64,000 bases of DNA from Planctomycetaceae bacterium. Its GTDB lineage: Bacteria > Planctomycetota > Planctomycetia > Pirellulales > Pirellulaceae. Below the pieces are notes generated by a model. It was not told where the DNA came from, searched no databases, and worked only from the letters and a program-made list of their open reading frames with translations. The position numbers were made by a program, and so were the translations under genes. Below, in pieces: positions 43,967-52,651 of the stretch. Location: NCBI GenBank assembly GCA_020638995.1, contig JACKHM010000001.1, positions 620,001-684,000 on the forward strand, given 5' to 3'. How positions within the stretch are numbered: the stretch's first letter is position 1; each line of letters starts with the position of its first letter.

Positions 43967-44533
43967 CTATTCCTTATCCGGTTTGGCCTCGTTGGATTTG
44001 GCCCGCTGTTCGAGTGTGCGCATCAGCGCCGCGTGTTCGGCCGCGGCCTTGTCGAGTTCCTTTGTGATGTCACTACAGCATTCCATCGTTACGCCACCAT
44101 CCGGCGCGTCCTTACAGCACTCCTGGTGAAGCTGGTCATGTACTTCGGCAGCTTTCGCGAGGTGCTTGCTGATCGTCTCCAATGCCGCTTGCACTTCCTT
44201 GTCACCGTCATACTGTTTTGCGACGGTGGCCAATTCCTTCTTGGCACTCTCGATGTTCTTGCCGAGGTTTTCTGACTCGGACTTGGCGACCTCCGGTGAC
44301 ACGGCGGTAGCGTCACGCGAATAACGATATAAATCGCGTGAGTAGTCGCGCGCATGCTGAATACTTCGCGATGCTCGTTGATTTGTCCAGAACCCGGTCC
44401 CAAACTCACCGCGGGCCTTTGCACCAGAGTCGCGGGGCCGTTGTTGAGCGTTTGCACTGTTTAGCGACAACGCGGCGATCATCGCCACGGCCAAACAACA
44501 AAAAGAGAGTTGACTTGCTTTCCAATGTGACAT
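43967..44533 (-). CDS. Exported helical hypothetical protein
   Basis: The 188-residue product has a signal peptide (to ANAQ), a basic/aromatic stretch (ARDYSRDLYRYSRDA) and long helices with Cys pairs (HQECCKDAP, MECCSDI). The family is not recognised. It lies 140 bases upstream of the S2P gene on the same strand. Confidence 0.55.
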   Translation of the reverse strand: MSHWKASQLSFCCLAVAMIAALSLNSANAQQRPRDSGAKARGEFGTGFWTNQRASRSIQHARDYSRDLYRYSRDATAVSPEVAKSESENLGKNIESAKKELATVAKQYDGDKEVQAALETISKHLAKAAEVHDQLHQECCKDAPDGGVTMECCSDITKELDKAAAEHAALMRTLEQRAKSNEAKPDKE

Positions 44534-45229
44534 TTGCGTGTCCTCCGGGTATGGTGTGTCTGCGGCGCACGTTGGAACTGGTACATCCGTTCCTCAAAAG
44601 TCGACGTTCCGCAACTAGTGACACACTGATAGTAACAATAGATGCGGCAACTCTGCCGTTTCTTCTCAGGTACGCGAAAAAATTACAGGGCCGAAGGGTC
44701 AGGGAAAAAGCACAACTGGAAATGCGCGAGTTGGATCGAGGCTTCCCCTGGGACGGCGGGCGAAAGGCGTTGCCCGATTGGCGACGAGGCCACACTAGTG
44801 TTCACGGCGCGTTTCGGTTTTCGTCGCTGTCCTACTGAGGTATTGGGTTGGTTGCTTCACGCGCGTGAATGCGTGCCGTTCATCCAAGCGCGTCGGATTG
44901 GCTGACGTCGTGAAACCAGATGCGTCGGCTGCTGCCGAGCCTCAGACGTCACTTGGCTCCCGTCTTTTCACCAGCGTGCGTTTTTTGTCCCCGACGTGCT
45001 AATACGCACACTTGTTCTGTCCATTGTAGCGCGCCATGATATGCAAAATGAACCGAATGGCACCGCAGCGGTTGAGACTGTTGGACAGAGTTGTCCAATC
45101 TTCGCAGACCACCACGTCCTAAACACCTCGCCAGCCATGCGATGAGCCCGTGGACGTTGGCGATTGGCACATCGAATGCAGCATGTGCCCTGGTGTATTG
45201 TTTGGGCGTTCGCCATGAGGACGCAGTTA
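44534..45229. other. Gene-free regulatory region ahead of the sigma factor
   Basis: No convincing gene. It contains a perfect inverted repeat TTGGACA-GAGT-TGTCCAA (45081-45098) and a sigma-54-like element TGGCAC-N5-ATGCA (45165-45180) with GG and GC separated by ten bases. Both are upstream of the ECF sigma gene. Confidence 0.35.
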
Positions 45230-45904
45230 ATGTCTGATATGTCGCAAGTTACCCCAAAAAATCCGGTCCTCTCAGCATCTGGATATGCTGATGGAGGGGA
45301 GGGGTCGTGCTACGCCGATGCCCCCGCAGCGCTCGTTTCTGGTTGCCAACGCGGGGACCGCGACGCACAACGGCGACTCTACGAACTCCATCATGAACGG
45401 ATCTATCGGCTGGCAGTCCGGATGGTGGGACTTCAGGAGGCTGATGACGTAACACAGCAGGTGTTTCTCCAGGTACTTCGTAAGATCGGCCAATTCTCGG
45501 GTCAGTCGCAACTCGCGACTTGGCTTTACCGCGTCGCCGTCAACGAATGCTTACAATACCTCCGTCGCAACGGACGCCATCGTCTGATTCTGCTAGAGCA
45601 CGATCCCGTCGATCGATTCGCAGGGAACACACAACAGTCCGAACATGCGGAGTTGCTCGACCGGAGTCTGCAGCGATTAGAGCCCGATCTGCGCGCTATG
45701 TTCTTGCTACGGGAAGTCGAGAATCTCTCGTATCGCGAGATCGCATCTGCCTTGGATGTGTCCGAAGGAACTGTTGCCTCGCGACTCAATCGAGCGCGTC
45801 GCCTGCTGCGCCAGTACCTCGTCGAACTCGGCTGGGAGAACGGTGATGAACGGGGCAGCGAGGAAGCATCAGAACGCCCTCGATTCCACGTCATCGCTCG
45901 ATGA
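45230..45904 (+). CDS. ECF RNA polymerase sigma factor
   Basis: Sigma region 2 is seen in LVSGCQRGDRDAQRRLYELHHERIYRLAVRMVGLQEADDVTQQVFLQVLRKIGQF, and region 4 in LQRLEPDLRAMFLLREVENLSYREIASALDVSEGTVASRLNRARRLL. ATG 45230 has TGAGGA nine bases upstream. No anti-sigma gene is adjacent. It is a candidate to read the repeated promoter motif in this window, but the motif is not found upstream of this gene itself. Confidence 0.85.
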   Translation: MSDMSQVTPKNPVLSASGYADGGEGSCYADAPAALVSGCQRGDRDAQRRLYELHHERIYRLAVRMVGLQEADDVTQQVFLQVLRKIGQFSGQSQLATWLYRVAVNECLQYLRRNGRHRLILLEHDPVDRFAGNTQQSEHAELLDRSLQRLEPDLRAMFLLREVENLSYREIASALDVSEGTVASRLNRARRLLRQYLVELGWENGDERGSEEASERPRFHVIAR

Positions 45905-46059
45905 GCGCTTGTGACGCCACAAAGCGATTCAGACGCGTGGGGCTCTACCATCGGTTGGAATGCACTTCATCTGGCGAACGGCCCGTTGGGCTGGATGCGA
46001 AAAACGCGTGATTTGAGAAACTCGAAACCGCCACGTCACTCCCTCCGAGAACCAGTCTC

Positions 46060-46752
46060 ATGAGTTCGGAAAGTGCTTCGCAAGATGAGTCTGACGTGTT
46101 GCGAGTGCTTCAGTCGCGAAGTGAAACGAGGGCGTTCTACAACAAGATCGCCAATGTTTACGATTTGTTGGCGGAGCGCAGCGAGCAACCAATGCGCGAG
46201 TCCGGCTTGAGAGTGTTAGCGGTCGCCCCAGGAGAAAGAGTTTTGGAGATCGGTTTTGGCACAGGACATTGCCTGGTGGAACTGGCCAAAGCCGCCGGAC
46301 CAACTGGAAAGATCTTTGGCATCGATCTATCTGAGAACATGGTAACCCTGGCGGAGAAACTCCTGCAACGAGAAAGCTTGGCCGAGCAAGTCGAACTCCA
46401 CTGTGGAGACGCGATCGAACTCCCTTATGCGACTGGCAGCATGGACGCCATCTTCATGAGTTTCACGCTCGAACTGTTTGACACTCCAGAGATTCCAAGC
46501 GTGCTGGACTCGTGTCGCCGCGTGTTGCGTCCCGGCGGACGCATTGTCGCGGTGGGGTTGTCCAAAGAAGGTCGTCAAGGGCTCATTCTGCATGCTTTGG
46601 AGTGGACTCATCAACACTTTCCCAACCTATTGGACTGTCGCCCGATCTACGTCCACCGCATGCTCGAATCGTCAGGCTTCGAAGTTCTGGACTGGAAAGT
46701 TGAGTACATGTGGGTGCCCGTGGAAATCGTGCTGGCACGGAAGATCGATTGA
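46060..46752 (+). CDS. Class I SAM-dependent methyltransferase
   Basis: The Rossmann motif VLEIGFGTGHCLVELAK is followed by GIDLSENMV and a C-terminal sheet. It resembles UbiE-like small-molecule methyltransferases; a second one lies at 49876. The substrate is unknown. Confidence 0.75.
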   Translation: MSSESASQDESDVLRVLQSRSETRAFYNKIANVYDLLAERSEQPMRESGLRVLAVAPGERVLEIGFGTGHCLVELAKAAGPTGKIFGIDLSENMVTLAEKLLQRESLAEQVELHCGDAIELPYATGSMDAIFMSFTLELFDTPEIPSVLDSCRRVLRPGGRIVAVGLSKEGRQGLILHALEWTHQHFPNLLDCRPIYVHRMLESSGFEVLDWKVEYMWVPVEIVLARKID

Positions 46753-46762
46753 GGTCACATTA

Positions 46763-46778
46763 GGGATTTTCTAATCCC
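46763..46778. terminator. Short hairpin between convergent genes
   Basis: GGGATT-TTCT-AATCCC overlaps the stop codon of the leftward gene and follows the methyltransferase stop by ten bases. Confidence 0.5.
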
Positions 46779-47616
46779 GTCTTGCCAAATGAATACGACG
46801 CGACACGTCGCGCAGGAACCGGGCGGACCGGCGGGCACGATGCAGGAGCGCGTTGCTGTCCGAGTTCCCAGCGATTTCGAGAATGAACGCACCGTGAAAG
46901 TGCAGACGCGACAATTGCTCGGACAAGGGGTCCCAGGCAATCTCGCCTTCGCCCGGTGGCAAGTGATCGTCGCGGTGGCCGTGGTTGTCGCTGGCATGGA
47001 TCATCCAGAGGTGGCCCGAAAGCTTGTGGGCGACCGTCCGCAAATCGCCGGAAAGATGAGCGTGGCCCGTGTCGAGACAGATACCCACTTCAGTCGTTTC
47101 CAACGCACCGAGCATCCAGAGCACGTCTCGGGCGCGGCCGAAGAATAGATGAGGCAACATATTTTCCAACACAAGGCCCATGCCGAGTCGACGGCATTGC
47201 TGCGACAGTTGATTTAACGCGGCGGCAGCGTTTTCCATCCGTCGCAATCGCTGGTCGTCGGGAATGTTATCGTTCTCTGGCCCCGGATGGATAACGAAGT
47301 AGCGCACGCCGAGTTCAGCGGCGGCTTCGGCTGCTCGAAGGATCTCAAGGAGCGATCTCTCCCGAACCTGACCGTCTAGCGATGTGATGTCAATGTGTTC
47401 CGCAAAAGGGGCATGGAAGGAATACGGTTCTAGGTCCAATTCAGCGATCAGCGCGCCGGCCCGCTTGACGGCTGTGGAGTCGTGATAGTCTAGATGAGCT
47501 GGAAACGAGCAGACCTCGATCATCCCGAAGCCCGCTGCGCGGATTGGCTCCAGGCAGTCAAGAATGCTCGTTTGATAAAAGCAACCTGTTGAAAGTCCGA
47601 TCGGCCAGTCGCTCAT
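46771..47616 (-). CDS. Sugar phosphate isomerase/epimerase-like TIM-barrel protein
   Basis: IGLSTGCFYQTSILDCLEPIRAAGFGMIEV, VIHPGPENDN, LENMLPHLFF and GICLDTGHAHLSGDL mark the AP_endonuc_2/xylose-isomerase-like fold with its metal-binding His, Glu and Asp. It starts 13 bases after the primase-like gene and may share its transcript. The substrate is unknown. Confidence 0.75.
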   Translation of the reverse strand: MSDWPIGLSTGCFYQTSILDCLEPIRAAGFGMIEVCSFPAHLDYHDSTAVKRAGALIAELDLEPYSFHAPFAEHIDITSLDGQVRERSLLEILRAAEAAAELGVRYFVIHPGPENDNIPDDQRLRRMENAAAALNQLSQQCRRLGMGLVLENMLPHLFFGRARDVLWMLGALETTEVGICLDTGHAHLSGDLRTVAHKLSGHLWMIHASDNHGHRDDHLPPGEGEIAWDPLSEQLSRLHFHGAFILEIAGNSDSNALLHRARRSARFLRDVSRRIHLARRD

Positions 47617-47629
47617 GACATCACTTCTT

Positions 47630-49063
47630 TCACACGGCACTTTCGGAATGTAGCGGACCAAATCGGCTGGTAGCAGTTCGTCTTGCCAACAGCAACGACT
47701 TGAATCCCGACAGATTATTATCGCATTGGTGCGCAGGGCAATATCGCTTTTCCTGACACGACCGGCAATTCAAGTCGACCAAGTCGTCCAAGCCCGTGGC
47801 GATCAGGCCAGCGAAAAGACGTGTGTAAAAATCAGCACGTGCGCTCGCATCGTAGAGAAACCACTTATCGCCCCAACCATAGTCGCGTTCGTATTTGGAG
47901 CGAATCAACCCGGCGATGTGCCGTGGGTGCCAGCCAACCGCAAGCAGAATCCGTACTATGTGCTGGATCGCGGCCGGTTTGAGCAGCAATTCGTTGGGCT
48001 GCTCCAGGATCACACGAGCACACACCGGGAGCGACTCCAAAGGGGTGCAGTCGTAAGTCGCAGCCCACCTCTCACAGGGATCATGCTCCTGGGAATAGAA
48101 GAACTCATGCCAGTCGGCCAGCCGTGACGCGGTGTAGGCCGACACTAAACTCTCACTGCCTGCTGACTGGTCGGGGATTTGAACCGAAGCCTGCTGTGCA
48201 ATCTCGACGACCTGCCCGATGTCGCGCATGGCCAATAGCCCCTGCCGTTCGTCCATTTCGTGCAGTGGAATGAGAAACAGCGGCGGAATCTGATCGACCA
48301 CGTCACCCAGCTTCCAGCGCTGCTGTTGTGGCTTGAGATAAGCGGAAAAAGGAATACGCATGCCACGAGTGTGCAACGGATCACCATACTCGGACAGGTC
48401 GATCGAAATCACCTCGCGGCCGCGGCCATTGCCTCCCGCCTCGACGGCCGTGAACATGACAGGAATCTCACACTCGGTGGCAGATCGCTGCAGAACGCGG
48501 TGGGCCACGTACTCTAGCACCTGACCAAGACCGGCGAACGCGGCCCCCAGTTTCGGCTCGACCGTCTCCCCATTGGGCGGCTGCGGTTGAGCGTTGCGGG
48601 CACGCAGTGATGCTGGAAGCCGCCCGAACTTGGCCAGCGATTCGAAAGCGATGGAGTGGCGATCGATTCGCCAAACGAAATGATGTCCTCGGCCAGTGAG
48701 CACGTGGAGCGGTGCGATACCGTAAGCGAGTAATACTTCCTGAACCGCATCTACGACGGGGCGCTGGAGGTCGAACGCACGAACCGGGTCGATGTATGGC
48801 GCGGCCGGAAAATCAAAATTCACGTATTCGATGTCCAGGTGCGCGACCAGCGATCTACGGTCCCAAAGCGATCGCCCCACGTCGAACCCCTCGTCGAGGC
48901 ATCGCCAAAGGTCACCGAGAGGTCTTGGGGTGAACCACACGTCGGGCGATGAGTCTTCCCCCGTAATATAGACGCTCGTCGCGTTCTCAAGCGACGATCC
49001 GCCGAGAAACTCAAGCATCCGTGCTCGGACGTGTGTATTGGCGTAGTAGTTTGTAAGCATCAT
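47630..49063 (-). CDS. Archaeo-eukaryotic primase-like (AEP) protein with Cys-cluster tail
   Basis: VAHLDIEYVNFDF provides an Asp-x-Glu pair; LTGRGHHFVWRID fits the AEP motif II (s-G-x-G-x-H); and SIDLSEYGDPLHTRGMRIPFSAYLK fits motif III and the following Arg-rich segment. The C-terminal half is helical, like a PriCT region, and ends in CRSCQEKRYCPAHQC, a four-Cys zinc or Fe-S cluster. ATG 49063 or 49060. It is the third gene of a leftward set under an ECF-type promoter. No helicase is adjacent, so replicative use is doubtful; repair or defence are possible. Confidence 0.6.
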   Translation of the reverse strand: MMLTNYYANTHVRARMLEFLGGSSLENATSVYITGEDSSPDVWFTPRPLGDLWRCLDEGFDVGRSLWDRRSLVAHLDIEYVNFDFPAAPYIDPVRAFDLQRPVVDAVQEVLLAYGIAPLHVLTGRGHHFVWRIDRHSIAFESLAKFGRLPASLRARNAQPQPPNGETVEPKLGAAFAGLGQVLEYVAHRVLQRSATECEIPVMFTAVEAGGNGRGREVISIDLSEYGDPLHTRGMRIPFSAYLKPQQQRWKLGDVVDQIPPLFLIPLHEMDERQGLLAMRDIGQVVEIAQQASVQIPDQSAGSESLVSAYTASRLADWHEFFYSQEHDPCERWAATYDCTPLESLPVCARVILEQPNELLLKPAAIQHIVRILLAVGWHPRHIAGLIRSKYERDYGWGDKWFLYDASARADFYTRLFAGLIATGLDDLVDLNCRSCQEKRYCPAHQCDNNLSGFKSLLLARRTATSRFGPLHSESAV

Positions 49064-49092
49064 TCATTGAGCCGGTTTGCAACTTGTCGTCT

Positions 49093-49410
49093 TCAAACTC
49101 GCTGACTCTCCTTTTCAAACTCGCTGGGTGGCTTCGAGACTGTGAAATAGTAACAGTATTCTCGGTCGCGCTTTCGTAGTTCGTAAACGGCATAGCTGCT
49201 TGCGCCGGCATTGGGAACTGGCGACAATCCTGCCAACCTGCGATACGCGTTCTCGTTCACCGGGATGACGATGGCCTGTTGGCAATCTTCTTTCGACAGG
49301 CGAATCGTTTGCCGGTGGCCATCGAATGGTCCGCCAACAAACTCGACTTCTCGAACTCGGTGGAACAACATGGCCTTGTCCCTACTGGTCTTGCAATACA
49401 TGACCTTCAC
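49093..49410 (-). CDS. Small hypothetical protein with FVGGPFDG motif
   Basis: A 105-residue soluble protein with VEFVGGPFDGHRQTIRL, a motif I have seen in small phage- or plasmid-related proteins, and an ELRKRDREYCYYFT segment. No function is assigned. It ends two bases from the next gene's stop boundary, so genes 49651 to 47616 form a tight leftward set. Confidence 0.5.
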   Translation of the reverse strand: MKVMYCKTSRDKAMLFHRVREVEFVGGPFDGHRQTIRLSKEDCQQAIVIPVNENAYRRLAGLSPVPNAGASSYAVYELRKRDREYCYYFTVSKPPSEFEKESQRV

Positions 49411-49411
49411 T

Positions 49412-49651
49412 TCAAGCCCGGAGTGCAGCAGCCTCGTCGCTTCTTGCAGCCGGACTTATAACACGACGACTACTGGAGACCGTATAAAGCGACCGTCCGT
49501 TGGCCTCATCAGCCGCCGTAGTCATCAGCTCGTTATGATCCGCTCGCGACTGCTGCAACTTCCACAGTCTCTTGAGCAGCGTCTGGCGCTGCATGGTCCG
49601 CTGCTCGTGCTCCAAAGCTTGCTCAAGCCAGGTTTCTTCGGGCGTCATCAT
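49412..49651 (-). CDS. Small helical hypothetical protein
   Basis: About 79 residues from ATG 49651 (or 49648): TPEETWLEQALEHEQRTMQRQTLLKRLWKLQQ forms an amphipathic coiled coil; the tail is Ser/Arg/Ala-rich. First gene of the primase-like set and closest to its promoter. Family not recognised. Confidence 0.45.
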   Translation of the reverse strand: MMTPEETWLEQALEHEQRTMQRQTLLKRLWKLQQSRADHNELMTTAADEANGRSLYTVSSSRRVISPAARSDEAAALRA

Positions 49652-49750
49652 CGAACATCGCTCCAATTCATAAACGTGCCTAATTGAGATGCACTCTGTC
49701 ACGACGGACTCACTTCTCAATCAGGCAGTATTCTTGCCTTCACTGGGTGT

Positions 49751-49778
49751 TTAGATGCGGTGAGCCCGACTTTTCTTC
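49751..49778 (-). promoter_or_regulatory. ECF-type promoter, primase-like operon
   Basis: Minus-strand CGTGAAGAAA (GAAGAAA at 49778-49772), 13 bases, GCATCTAA (49758-49751), about 100 bases ahead of the first gene. It sits back to back with the promoter at 49809. Confidence 0.7.
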
Positions 49779-49808
49779 ACGTTCGATTCCACTTTTAGAT
49801 CCAATCGT

Positions 49809-49836
49809 GAAGAAACAGCTCCCGGCGGGCATCTAA
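49809..49836 (+). promoter_or_regulatory. ECF-type promoter, methyltransferase gene
   Basis: CGTGAAGAAA (GAAGAAA at 49809-49815), 13 bases, GCATCTAA (49829-49836). The start codon follows about 40 bases later. Confidence 0.7.
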
Positions 49837-49875
49837 CGACGATGGAAACTCGGAAGTGGAATTAGGAGGTGCCTG

Positions 49876-50547
49876 ATGTTCTCGCACAGCGAGCTTTTAG
49901 ACCTATATCGCCGCCGCGCGAAGCGATACGATTTTACGGCGAACCTCTACTACTTGGTGGGTTTCAGGGAATGGAAGTATCGCAAGACGGCTGTGGCGGC
50001 GCTTCGCTTGCGGCCCGGTGACACCGTTGTGGAAATCGGTTGCGGCACGGGGCTCAACTTCCGCTTGCTGGAAGAAAAAGTCGGGGCGAACGGCAAGATC
50101 GTCGGCGTGGACATGACGGACGCCATGCTTGCTGAGGGCAGGACGCGCATCGAGCGAGAGGGCTGGAACAACATCGAGTTGGTTCAGTGTGACGCAGGAC
50201 GCTACAAGTTTCCACAGAACATCAACGGGATCATCTCGACATTCGCGTTGACACTGGTCCCCGAGTTTGACGAAGTGATCCGCCGCAGTGCAGACGCGTT
50301 ATCGCCCGAAGGGCGATGGGTCGTCGCCGACTTGAAGATGCCCAATAGCGCGTTCAAGTATCTCTATCCCGCGCTGTTGCCAATCTTTCGACCATTCGGT
50401 GTGACGCTCGACCTGTCCGATCGACATCCCTGGGAATCGATTGCGAAGTACCTGGACGAGGCGACCGTACAAGAGTACTTCTTGGGTTTCACCTACATTG
50501 CAGTCGGTGAAGCACGAGCCGTCGAGACGTGTGAGCCGCGCGATTGA
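49876..50547 (+). CDS. Class I SAM-dependent methyltransferase (UbiE-like)
   Basis: TVVEIGCGTGLNFRLLEEKVGANGKIVGVDMTDAML gives the SAM-binding motif; LKMPNSAFKYLYPALLPIFRPFG is like UbiE-type enzymes on lipid or quinone substrates. A perfect AGGAGGT lies seven bases before the ATG. An ECF-type promoter drives it. The substrate is unknown. Confidence 0.8.
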   Translation: MFSHSELLDLYRRRAKRYDFTANLYYLVGFREWKYRKTAVAALRLRPGDTVVEIGCGTGLNFRLLEEKVGANGKIVGVDMTDAMLAEGRTRIEREGWNNIELVQCDAGRYKFPQNINGIISTFALTLVPEFDEVIRRSADALSPEGRWVVADLKMPNSAFKYLYPALLPIFRPFGVTLDLSDRHPWESIAKYLDEATVQEYFLGFTYIAVGEARAVETCEPRD

Positions 50548-50672
50548 TGCACGAGAATGGGACGACTTTGTGAATTGCATCAAGTCTGCCGACAGGTCGA
50601 GCCGACTATGTGAGATACGTCATCTTGGCGTTTAGCCTAACGTAAGCTTATACCGTTGATCGCAGCTTTCCA

Positions 50673-52004
50673 GTGCAACATCGCCCTGTCAACGTCGCCG
50701 TAGCCAGCGTGCTTTGTTTGTTGACGGTTGTTGTTCGTCCACCGGAGGCCGGTGCTCAGGACTTTCAAGAGAGGCCACGGTTGCAGGCTACCCAGAGCCC
50801 GGCGGCGGCCGAATGGGCAGACGTAATGTTGCAGCGGCTTCCGCCAGTCGACGCCTGGCAAGATGCTCACGACGGCGAATGGCCGGCAGCGCCTCCTTTT
50901 GAGGAGTTAGCGTGGCGCAAAGGCGAGTACCGCATCGTGCCGTATGGGATCGGCTGGTTGAACATGGCGTTTGATACGTCGCGGACAGCGACTGGGCCGT
51001 TTGTGCTGTACGTCGAGTCACCGGACAATCAGGGTGAGCCTTCATTCAGCATCAACGCGCGGGCAACGCGATTGGGATTGGACTTCACGGGACCCGTGAT
51101 TCTTGGGGCTCAAAGCGGCGGAAAAGTGCGAATAGACTTCCACGGTCAGGGCGTGACGGAGAATCGCACGGCGATGTTGCTGCGACACGCCTACGGCGAA
51201 TTCAAGACGGACGATTGGCGGTTCGTTGGTGGCCAAACATGGGATGTGATCTCGCCGCTGAATCCCAATGTGCTCAACTACACCGTCGGATGGGCCGCAG
51301 GTAATCCAGGATATCGGCGAGCGCAGGCTCGCGTCGAACGGTACTTACACCTCGCGGGCGGCAGACAGCTCACACTACAGAGTTCGCTGAACCGTTCCAT
51401 TGTGACCGACTTTGTCGACAACCCGTTGTTGGGCGGTGAGGATGCCGGATGGCCGACGGTCGAGGGTCGGATCGCGTATTCGAGTGAGCGATCGTGCGAT
51501 ACAGAGCCACGTTTTGAGATCGGCGCTTCCAGCCACATTGGCGAGGAGGGTGTTGACTTTCGCACGCCGCCCTTACAGGACGACGCACGTTTTCTGAGTT
51601 GGTCGTTCAATGTAGACGTGCGGGCCTCGCTAACAGACCGCATCGGTTTTCAGGGCGAGTTCTTTGTCGGCGACGTTCTGGGGACTTATCTGGCCGGCAT
51701 CAACCAGGGCATCGATCCAGTCAAACGGGAAGGCATTCGCTCGATCGGCGGCTGGGGCGAAGTTTGGTTGTACTGGCACGATCAACTTCACAGTCACGTC
51801 GGCTTCGGAATCGACGACCCCTACAACAGCGATCTTTCTTCAGGCCGTAGGTCGCTCAACCAGTTCTTTTTCGCCAACCTCATCTGGGACGTAACATCGA
51901 TGTTCGACGTCGGGTTGGAAGTAAGTAGGTGGGAGACCAAATACGTCGGCTTGTCCGATGGCGAAGCGGTTCGCATCGAGACAGTCATGCGGTATAGTTT
52001 TTGA
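50673..52004 (+). CDS. DcaP-like outer-membrane porin
   Basis: A signal peptide (to GAGA) and a periplasmic leader precede a beta-barrel. GPFVLYVESPDNQGEPSFSINARATRLGLDFTG and WRFVGGQTWDVISPLNPNVLNY are characteristic of DcaP-family trimeric porins. The chain ends in Phe (VMRYSF), as expected for BAM-dependent insertion. The substrate is unknown. It is 125 bases after the methyltransferase gene. Confidence 0.75.
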   Translation: MQHRPVNVAVASVLCLLTVVVRPPEAGAQDFQERPRLQATQSPAAAEWADVMLQRLPPVDAWQDAHDGEWPAAPPFEELAWRKGEYRIVPYGIGWLNMAFDTSRTATGPFVLYVESPDNQGEPSFSINARATRLGLDFTGPVILGAQSGGKVRIDFHGQGVTENRTAMLLRHAYGEFKTDDWRFVGGQTWDVISPLNPNVLNYTVGWAAGNPGYRRAQARVERYLHLAGGRQLTLQSSLNRSIVTDFVDNPLLGGEDAGWPTVEGRIAYSSERSCDTEPRFEIGASSHIGEEGVDFRTPPLQDDARFLSWSFNVDVRASLTDRIGFQGEFFVGDVLGTYLAGINQGIDPVKREGIRSIGGWGEVWLYWHDQLHSHVGFGIDDPYNSDLSSGRRSLNQFFFANLIWDVTSMFDVGLEVSRWETKYVGLSDGEAVRIETVMRYSF

Positions 52005-52024
52005 CGACCAATACAGATTGGCCA

Positions 52025-52564
52025 TCATCTGCGGTATCTGCGATTGGTTCGATACGGACGTATGTATGCGTCTGAGCGGTCTTCGCTTCGTGCCGGTGCA
52101 ACGGCCTCAGCCGAGGCTGGCACTGCGGCGTCGAGGCCTTTGTCGAGCGCGACGTGCTGGTTCCAAACCCAGCCACTAATCGTCTTTCCGTCAACCTCGA
52201 TTTTCGTTCGCAGCCACGGACCTTCAACTCTTTGCACGACGAGCTTCTGACCTTTCTTGGCGACGCCGATCGTTCTGTGACCACTCTTAAGGCTCGCCTG
52301 GTCGGCAGTCACCACGACCTTGTCGCCCTCGTGAAAGCGCGCCGGCGTGTACGAATAACTGCGGAAGGTCTGTTTCTCATTCGCGCGGTTGTAATAGTAG
52401 CCCAGGCTTGGGCGCTGCCATCCCCATATGCCCGGATTGGAACTTCGTCCCGGATAGAAACGATTAACCGCACCCGACGCGATGTCCAGCGTGGGCATCG
52501 ACAGTGTTACGATTCCAAGTACGCTGACCAGAAGTTTGGTTCGTCCTCGCCATTGCGTGTTCAT
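52025..52564 (-). CDS. Exported SH3-domain protein
   Basis: A signal segment (to ASGA) is followed by an aromatic/Arg-rich stretch, then an SH3-like domain GDKVVVTADQASLKSG, GVAKKGQKLVVQRVEGPWLRTKI, SGWVWNQHVALDKG. The C-terminus is Arg/Tyr-rich (YRTNRRYRR). This pattern fits cell-wall- or surface-associated bacterial SH3 proteins. Function is unknown. Confidence 0.65.
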   Translation of the reverse strand: MNTQWRGRTKLLVSVLGIVTLSMPTLDIASGAVNRFYPGRSSNPGIWGWQRPSLGYYYNRANEKQTFRSYSYTPARFHEGDKVVVTADQASLKSGHRTIGVAKKGQKLVVQRVEGPWLRTKIEVDGKTISGWVWNQHVALDKGLDAAVPASAEAVAPARSEDRSDAYIRPYRTNRRYRR

Positions 52565-52651
52565 GATTCGGGCTCCACTTGATGGTAAATACTTCAGGGG
52601 ACACCTCTCGCGCACAACCTAACCGTCTCTCGCTCCTACTGGCTGAATGTC

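Noticed and set aside
44338..44838. Open frame of 166 codons running into the gene-free region
   Set aside because: First part is antisense to the 43967-44533 gene; the rest is Arg-rich with no start signal or motif.
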